Positions 61,401-64,000 of a stretch of DNA of 64,000 bases are shown here, piece by piece. The stretch covers positions 3,596,001 through 3,660,000 of the forward strand of contig NZ_CP150235.1 of the NCBI RefSeq assembly GCF_037974355.1, in the 5' to 3' direction. The stretch comes from Paenibacillus sp. FSL R5-0517 (GTDB lineage Bacteria; Bacillota; Bacilli; Paenibacillales; Paenibacillaceae). The notes beneath the pieces are model-generated. The model was not told where the DNA came from and made no database searches. It saw only the letters and a list, made by a program, of their open reading frames with translations. The stretch's first letter is position 1. Each line of letters opens with the position of its first letter. The translations under genes and the position numbers were made by a program.

Positions 61401-61521
61401 TTGGGAAGAGGAAGGTAGCGAGTCCACGTTTCATTTGGAGGTATGTGCTTCGAAAGAAATTGCAATTGTGATGGAAGCACCTGAAGGATACCGACCAGTA
61501 CTGGTACACAGGACATTATGA
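58471..61521 (+). CDS. GH78 alpha-L-rhamnosidase
   Basis: 1016 residues from a GTG with GGGAG 11 bases upstream. N-terminal beta-sandwich domains begin HASWIWGEGEDWPRNEWRCFRREFEW, with YVLYVNGVLCGRGPNRSWPF, as in bacterial rhamnosidases. The (alpha/alpha)6 barrel carries the family's acidic residues in FVDCPTYEQVFWVGDSRNEAL and TTCWEMYPGF. A C-terminal beta domain follows (GVRPIADGWTQVKVAPQP). No signal peptide, so it cleaves rhamnose from oligosaccharides in the cytoplasm. It and the next gene, 45 bases on, appear co-transcribed. Supports rhamnogalacturonan- or rhamnose-glycan-derived cargo for the importer. Confidence 0.92.
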   Translation: MEHILSTGGRDLPTERKESAVQTEAFTWHASWIWGEGEDWPRNEWRCFRREFEWHHGDHGSAEVTITADARYVLYVNGVLCGRGPNRSWPFELNYHVHEVGHLLHSGRNTLAVLVISYGVATFAYLPGRGGLLAQLESVHYEADGSYLRKELIVGTDASWQTALHDGYERRSARMSCQLGFAEQMDVSCWNDRWQGVDTLPLEEQGIWTPARIIGTPGDAPWECLVASDIPELTEQEVWPVRVESLKEASLVYWTHVLDVREAMEPTSRMHANPVSFAGYVAAVIRASSEAEAVVGFFSAFHALRGITLNGSYYPASDMEGERPRRLQQVRLQQGENLLLIELAGQDHGGGLHFGIDCDVPFTVVSPFDDAPIGNTPFVLIGPFATLVHIDHQPDRDPIRAYQGFGGGRPLDEKAFPDAEVYLRCRSLASIPELAPFRSWMKPFPERLSSEASIFVSSIWKMQEQARPVPADLQQVCVANRQPAIVPTSSGGRSTELILDFGREWSGYLRFEVDAGEGTVIDAYGFEYMDGDWRQDTFGVDNTLRYVCREGRQRYESPIRRGLRYLMLTIHGNTRPVRLFGISLVQSNYPVTEIGRFHSSDAILNDIWEISKHTTLLCMEDTFVDCPTYEQVFWVGDSRNEALVNYYLFGATDIVQHGLQLVPGSSRQTPLYVNQVPSGWSSVIPNWTFFWVTACLEYVRHTGSRDFAAKIWPKVKFTLDHYISHIDARGLLFIEAWNLLDWAPLEQPNDGTVTHQNAIFARTLADAAQLAELAGCTEDSPYYCSASERVTRAINNHLWSEDRQAYMDCIHADGSLSSTYSMQTQVMALVTGIAVDERKEKLNAYLTSPPEDFVAIGSPFMTFFYYEALVMHGKTDLMLRDMREKFGEMVKHEATTCWEMYPGFAENRPHPKYLTRSHCHAWSAAPGYFLGTSVLGVRPIADGWTQVKVAPQPCNLQWAKGAVPLPGNGRIDVKWEIWEEEGSESTFHLEVCASKEIAIVMEAPEGYRPVLVHRTL

Positions 61522-61566
61522 GTGCACATGCAAAGCGAAACTGATCAAGAATGGAGAATTAGCGCG

Positions 61567-64000
61567 ATGACACACATCTCATATTACCGTTCAGATGAAG
61601 GTAAACGCTTTCTGGACGAAGTTCAGGACGAGGCCTACGTCCGTTCCTCGCTGCATGGGGATGCATGGGTGGAGAAGGACAGCCGCATCCCAATCCGCTG
61701 TACGACAGACAAAGTGCAAATTTCAATAGCATCCCGCCATGCCGATGCAGAGCCATCAGCTGATTTCACATATGCCAATCACCACAACGTTCGCAATTCT
61801 GCCTCCAAAAAAACATTACTTCTGTCCGGAATCTGGCGTATGAAGGGAGGCGAAGCAGCTGATCATGGAGATCCCGCGCCTGCGACGGGCTGGTATGGAC
61901 GAAAAGCTCGGGCGAGTGAAGGCATGCGGGAACGCTGGTACGAACCGGCTCACGATCGAAGCGATTGGCTGGAAGTCAGCGTACCCACAACGGTGCAAAA
62001 AGCGCTGGTTGATCAGGAACTGCTCGATGATCCCCACTGGAATACCAACACGATCGATGAACTGAAGAATCACGGTATGCCTGAAGAGACCCCCGTCTGG
62101 TTCCGCAGGACACGTGTGGAATGCGAGGAATGGTGGTTTGCTACATCATTTGAACTGCCTGAAGAATCGGTGGGAGGCCGACTCTCCTTGCAATTCGACG
62201 GGATCGACTACTCGGGCACCGTATTTTTTAATGGCGCATCACTGGGACATCATCAGGGCATGTTTGGCGGCCCAATTCATGATATTACAGACTTGGTTCG
62301 ACATGATAAATCCAATGTGGTTGTTGTTCGACTGGACCCTGCACCTCAAAGTTGGAACGGCCTGATGAAGCCCAGTCCGGGCTTTGGCTGGCATTATGGA
62401 CACCTGATTTCACTCGGCATCTGGAAGGATGTACGGGTGGTGGCCGAACCGGACATCGCTTTGCTTGATCCGTATGTTGTAACCCTGTCCCACACCTCGG
62501 ATGAAGCTGTGCTTCACTTGGAGTTTACGACGGAGAGCAGTCTCATTGAGCAAGTGAAATTAACCATCAAAGGCTGTATCCGGTCGAAGAAATCGAAAAC
62601 GGTTGTGGGTTCATTTGACCCCGATAACCAGACATTTTGCCAAAGGGATACCCATTTTACGTATTCCATTGAAGTGCCCTATGGTCGCAGCAAATTCAGT
62701 ACCGCAATCAGACTGACTGATCCCGAGGTTTGGTGGCCGACGGGTTACGGGGAACAGCCTCTCTATGAGCTTGTGTTATCTGGATCCAATTCTGGGCCCA
62801 TTAACGTTGGAGAAGCTCACACGACTTTTGGCATCCGTACGATTGAAATGCGTCCTCTGAACGATGCAGTACCGGAAACGGAATATCGCTGGCAGTTTGT
62901 CATCAATGGCGAGCCAATGTTCATCAAAGGCGCGAACTGGTGTTGGCCTGATGCCATGCTTGACCATCAGAATGGGCAGTATGAACGGCTGCTGGAGCTC
63001 GCCCGCAGGGGAAATGTGCAGATGCTCCGGGCCTGGGGAGGCGGCTTGGTGGAAAGTGAAGAATTTTATAATCTGTGTGATGAAAAAGGCATTATGGTCT
63101 ATCAGGAATTCCCGCTCTGCTGGGGTCCACCCGATTCACCACTGACGGACCTTGGCGTTATTGACCGCCAGACCACAATTTCAGTAAAACGGCTCAGAAA
63201 CCACCCTTCCTTGATCATGTGGGGGGGAGGCAATGAGAACGGCAATCATGGCGGTGCAGATGAAGGATTATTTTTGGTCGGAAAAAGATGCCGTGGATAC
63301 GATCCATCCCGTCCGTTCCATCGAACCGATCCATGGGGCGGAAGTGTGCATAACTGGAACGTATATCACGGGGGTGAATCCCTGGATGAGGCAACGTTAG
63401 CGATGCCATCGGTGTTTTATGGCGAATTCGGCATTCCAAGTCAGACCAATGTTTCAAGCTGTCTGCGCTATATGCCGGAAGAAGCGTTGGCGTCATTTCC
63501 TCCAACGGAAGATAGCAGGGGTTGGAAAGCGCATTTTCACCAGTTCGGTCTGAAGGATATCATTAAAGTCATGCGCTACGCGGCGTACGGACCGATCCGC
63601 AACTGGCAGGACTACATCACGTATTCTCAAACCGCTCAAGGTGATGCGATTCGACTGACCGCTGATGTACAGAGGGCGGGAACAGGAAGAGATAAGAGCG
63701 GCTTCTGGTACTACAAATTCACGGATTGTTTTCCCGGACATTCGTGGGCGGTGGTCGATTATTACGGAACAGCCAAGCTTTCCTATTATCGTGCCAAACA
63801 GGCTTCACGTCCGCAAAATGCCTTCATCACCTGCACCAAACTGGATGCGTGGCAGCCAGATGAGATATTCCGCGCAGCACTGCATGTCGTGAACGATTCG
63901 CGTAACGCCCTTATCAATGCAGCTATCCAAGTCTCGATGTACGACAGTCAATTAAGCGAGGTGATGAAGTGGAATTATCCAGCGCTAACCGTGAAGACCG
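61567..64000 (+). CDS. GH2 beta-mannosidase-like enzyme, cut by window edge
   Basis: The ATG at 61567, with GGAG 10 bases upstream, opens 811 codons with no stop before base 64000. A jelly-roll sugar-binding domain (LSLQFDGIDYSGTVFFNGASLGHH) is followed by an Ig-like domain and a TIM barrel. E557 in WGGGNENG is the acid/base and E620 in FYGEFGIPSQ the nucleophile, as in GH2 beta-mannosidases and exo-glucosaminidases; INGEPMFIKGANWCWPDAML and LRAWGGGLVESEEFY support the mannosidase side. There is no signal peptide at the start. It probably removes the terminal mannose or a related sugar from imported oligosaccharides. The missing part is the C-terminal beta domain. Confidence 0.9.
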   Translation, partial: MTHISYYRSDEGKRFLDEVQDEAYVRSSLHGDAWVEKDSRIPIRCTTDKVQISIASRHADAEPSADFTYANHHNVRNSASKKTLLLSGIWRMKGGEAADHGDPAPATGWYGRKARASEGMRERWYEPAHDRSDWLEVSVPTTVQKALVDQELLDDPHWNTNTIDELKNHGMPEETPVWFRRTRVECEEWWFATSFELPEESVGGRLSLQFDGIDYSGTVFFNGASLGHHQGMFGGPIHDITDLVRHDKSNVVVVRLDPAPQSWNGLMKPSPGFGWHYGHLISLGIWKDVRVVAEPDIALLDPYVVTLSHTSDEAVLHLEFTTESSLIEQVKLTIKGCIRSKKSKTVVGSFDPDNQTFCQRDTHFTYSIEVPYGRSKFSTAIRLTDPEVWWPTGYGEQPLYELVLSGSNSGPINVGEAHTTFGIRTIEMRPLNDAVPETEYRWQFVINGEPMFIKGANWCWPDAMLDHQNGQYERLLELARRGNVQMLRAWGGGLVESEEFYNLCDEKGIMVYQEFPLCWGPPDSPLTDLGVIDRQTTISVKRLRNHPSLIMWGGGNENGNHGGADEGLFLVGKRCRGYDPSRPFHRTDPWGGSVHNWNVYHGGESLDEATLAMPSVFYGEFGIPSQTNVSSCLRYMPEEALASFPPTEDSRGWKAHFHQFGLKDIIKVMRYAAYGPIRNWQDYITYSQTAQGDAIRLTADVQRAGTGRDKSGFWYYKFTDCFPGHSWAVVDYYGTAKLSYYRAKQASRPQNAFITCTKLDAWQPDEIFRAALHVVNDSRNALINAAIQVSMYDSQLSEVMKWNYPALTVKT

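Noticed and set aside
1..64000. CRISPR arrays, tRNA, rRNA, prophage or complete insertion sequences
   Set aside because: No regular short repeats with unique spacers, no cloverleaf or rRNA stretch, and no transposase, integrase or phage structural gene were recognised.

Overview
The window looks like a chromosomal stretch of a Paenibacillus-type member of the Bacillales. The evidence is strong AGGAGG-type ribosome sites, consensus sigma-A promoters, Bacillus-type LexA, Fur and cre boxes, and four sensor kinase/response regulator pairs of the YesM/YesN (LytS-like kinase, AraC-type regulator) kind. LplB/YtcP-type transporters and very large secreted polysaccharide-degrading enzymes point the same way. 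This assignment is inferred from gene content; no rRNA or tRNA gene was seen.

Layout. 1-2.6 kb: a YesM/YesN pair on the minus strand, the regulator cut by the window edge. 2.6-8.6 kb: an acetyltransferase, then a lipoamide-dehydrogenase-like / adaptor-like / ABC-2 permease operon transcribed away from a TetR gene with operator-like repeats on both promoters, then two acetyltransferases, a DUF4180 protein and a 164-bp MITE-like element. 8.7-10.8 kb: a three-gene cassette (Y-family polymerase, YolD-like protein, unknown protein) behind two LexA-like boxes. 11-18 kb: an RCC1-repeat protein, a MarR/amidohydrolase divergent pair, an acetyltransferase, an SDR with an unusual leader, a phosphotransferase, two copies (one decayed) of a tiny ORF, and a GlsB-type membrane protein.

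18.3-29.3 kb: a solute-binding lipoprotein plus kinase/regulator set, then an 883-residue chimera in which a secreted GH16 beta-1,3-glucanase runs in frame into the C-terminal part of a siderophore-binding protein. It is followed by a Fur-boxed AraC/FecB regulator and a Fur-boxed flavin reductase. 29.4-41.1 kb: a complete uronic-acid polysaccharide locus (kinase, regulator, binding protein, two permeases, GH88 unsaturated glucuronyl hydrolase, secreted PL8 lyase). 41.2-42.6 kb: a decay zone with a broken acetyltransferase and an ilvD fragment. 42.7-45.5 kb: a MarR/two-nitroreductase operon with a perfect Fur box and paired MarR-type palindromes, a VOC protein with twin palindromes, and an Rrf2 regulator.

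45.7-64 kb: a plant cell wall polysaccharide locus. It holds a 1200-residue secreted glycosidase with a perfect cre site upstream, a GH140-type enzyme, a regulator/kinase pair, an LplB/YtcP/LplA-type importer, a GH78 rhamnosidase and a GH2 beta-mannosidase-like gene cut by the right edge. In these loci secreted enzymes make oligosaccharides, the transporter imports them, cytoplasmic glycosidases finish them, and the two-component pair presumably senses the products. The strongest oddity is the glucanase/siderophore-binding fusion. The most informative regulatory signals are the divergent promoters with operators built into their -35/-10 spacers.
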